Of a stretch of 6,392 nt of DNA, positions 6,065 to 6,392 are shown piece by piece; the first letter of the stretch is position 1; every line of letters begins with the position of its first letter. This DNA comes from Fibrobacteres bacterium CG2_30_45_31 (GTDB lineage Bacteria > Fibrobacterota > Fibrobacteria > Fibrobacterales > Fibrobacteraceae). The notes below the pieces were generated by a model. That model worked only from the letters and a program-made list of their open reading frames with translations. It made no database searches and had not been told where the DNA came from. The stretch spans positions 1-6,392 of the forward strand of contig MNYL01000158.1 in assembly GCA_001873075.1 (NCBI GenBank), in the 5' to 3' direction. A program made the position numbers and the translations under genes.

Positions 6065-6106
6065 TCAATTTTCAAAATGACCTTAATTTTACCAAACGCC
6101 TGATTG

Positions 6107-6124
6107 AAAAAAAATCACAGATTT
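6107..6124 (-). terminator. Weak terminator-like hairpin after mnmG
   Basis: On the minus strand AAATC (6124-6120, including the last base of the stop codon), a TGT loop and GATTT (6116-6112) form a five-pair, mostly A-T stem. It runs into the remaining five of eight consecutive T residues. The T tract is good but the stem is weak, so termination may be inefficient or may depend on Rho. Confidence 0.3.
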
Positions 6125-6392
6125 CATTTGAACTTATTTTCCAGCCAATGACCGAGTACCGTGATATCTGAGGGTCGCATACCGGGAATACGACTCGCTT
6201 GCCCCACCGTAAGAGGTTTGTGGGCCGCAAGACGCTGCCTAGATTCAATACTCAATGCCGTAATTGCCATGTAATCTAAGTCCGGAGAAAGCCGCAGTTT
6301 TTCCATTTTCTTTTCATGCTCGATTTCGCGCTCCTGACGATCAAAGAAACCCGCATAGGTTTCCTCGGCCAAAATGAACCATTGGTCGCGAC
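6124..6392 (-). CDS. mnmG: tRNA uridine-5-carboxymethylaminomethyl modification enzyme MnmG (GidA), C-terminal end (5' part outside window)
   Basis: The frame is open from the right edge to TGA 6126-6124 and gives the last 88 complete codons of a protein usually about 620-640 residues long. MnmG is the FAD-dependent partner of the GTPase MnmE; together they modify the wobble uridine at position 34 of certain tRNAs in the cytoplasm. The fragment is the conserved C-terminal helical domain that contacts MnmE. It shows YAGFFDRQEREIE (compare KYEGYIARQQDEIE in the E. coli protein), then LDYMAITALSIESRQRLAAHKP and the hallmark VGQASRIPGMRPSDITVL. The usual GQASRISG appears here as GQASRIPG. A TTG at 6372 is an internal leucine, not a start, because conserved-looking sequence continues upstream to the window edge. 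Normal composition; ends in ENKFK with no long tail. Confidence 0.9.
   Translation of the reverse strand, partial: RDQWFILAEETYAGFFDRQEREIEHEKKMEKLRLSPDLDYMAITALSIESRQRLAAHKPLTVGQASRIPGMRPSDITVLGHWLENKFK

Larger units (their letters stand above)
5810..6123. other. Intergenic region between mnmG and the radical-SAM operon
   Basis: Apart from the recombinase-like fragment (5841-5966), I see no supported gene. An eight-base inverted repeat, CTTCACCA (6014-6021) and TGGTGAAG (6057-6064), encloses 35 bases. A T8 run (6006-6013) lies immediately left of its left arm. Composition becomes AT-rich after about 6000. The mixture of a gene remnant and isolated repeats suggests an old insertion and decay site. 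Confidence 0.5.

Noticed and set aside
6034..6171. 45-codon frame starting ATG 6034 with AGGA upstream (+ strand)
   Set aside because: The ribosome-binding site is plausible, but the frame runs antisense into the mnmG 3' end and the peptide has no recognisable features.
1..6392. CRISPR array, tRNA or rRNA genes
   Set aside because: No regularly spaced direct repeats and no tRNA or rRNA sequence signatures were seen on either strand.

Overview
The window looks like a stretch of a Fibrobacter-like genome (phylum Fibrobacterota) with about balanced G+C. It carries the 3' end of a pyruvate:ferredoxin oxidoreductase gene, which fits an anaerobe, and the 3' end of mnmG. It also has a perfect match to TGCNCN4GTGCA, the LexA box that I recall being reported for Fibrobacter succinogenes. 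The genus is inferred from this combination; no single gene here proves it.

Layout. Positions 2-457 (+) are the C-terminal end of nifJ, closed by a strong hairpin terminator at 476-507. Positions 508-852 hold no convincing gene but several inverted repeats, including a long imperfect hairpin at 779-817. Positions 853-3579 (+) are a very AT-rich gene for a 908-residue, membrane-anchored, UvrD/HelD-type SF1 helicase with an inserted nuclease-like domain and two C-terminal topoisomerase-type zinc ribbons. Its composition differs sharply from both flanks, so it is probably acquired. A short convergent gap follows. Next, on the minus strand, is a two-gene operon: a radical-SAM protein (5760-4483) of the 'putative DNA modification/repair' type, then a DUF4130-type 'probable DNA metabolism' partner (4462-3707). 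Positions 5761-6123 hold the operon's promoter and LexA box, a decayed tyrosine-recombinase fragment and an inverted repeat. Positions 6124-6392 (-) are the 3' end of mnmG.

The main point of interest is the radical-SAM/DUF4130 operon. Three independent features in the sequence tie this poorly understood pair to DNA repair: a perfect Fibrobacter-type LexA site over the predicted transcription start, a helix-hairpin-helix segment in the radical-SAM protein, and an exact bacterial sliding-clamp-binding pentapeptide (QLSLF) near its C-terminus. The simplest reading is an SOS-inducible repair or modification module that docks on the replication clamp. The uracil-DNA-glycosylase domain that accompanies this pair in other bacteria is absent from this window. 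The AT-rich helicase/nuclease gene next to it is a separate, likely horizontally acquired unit; nothing in the sequence shows that the two work together.
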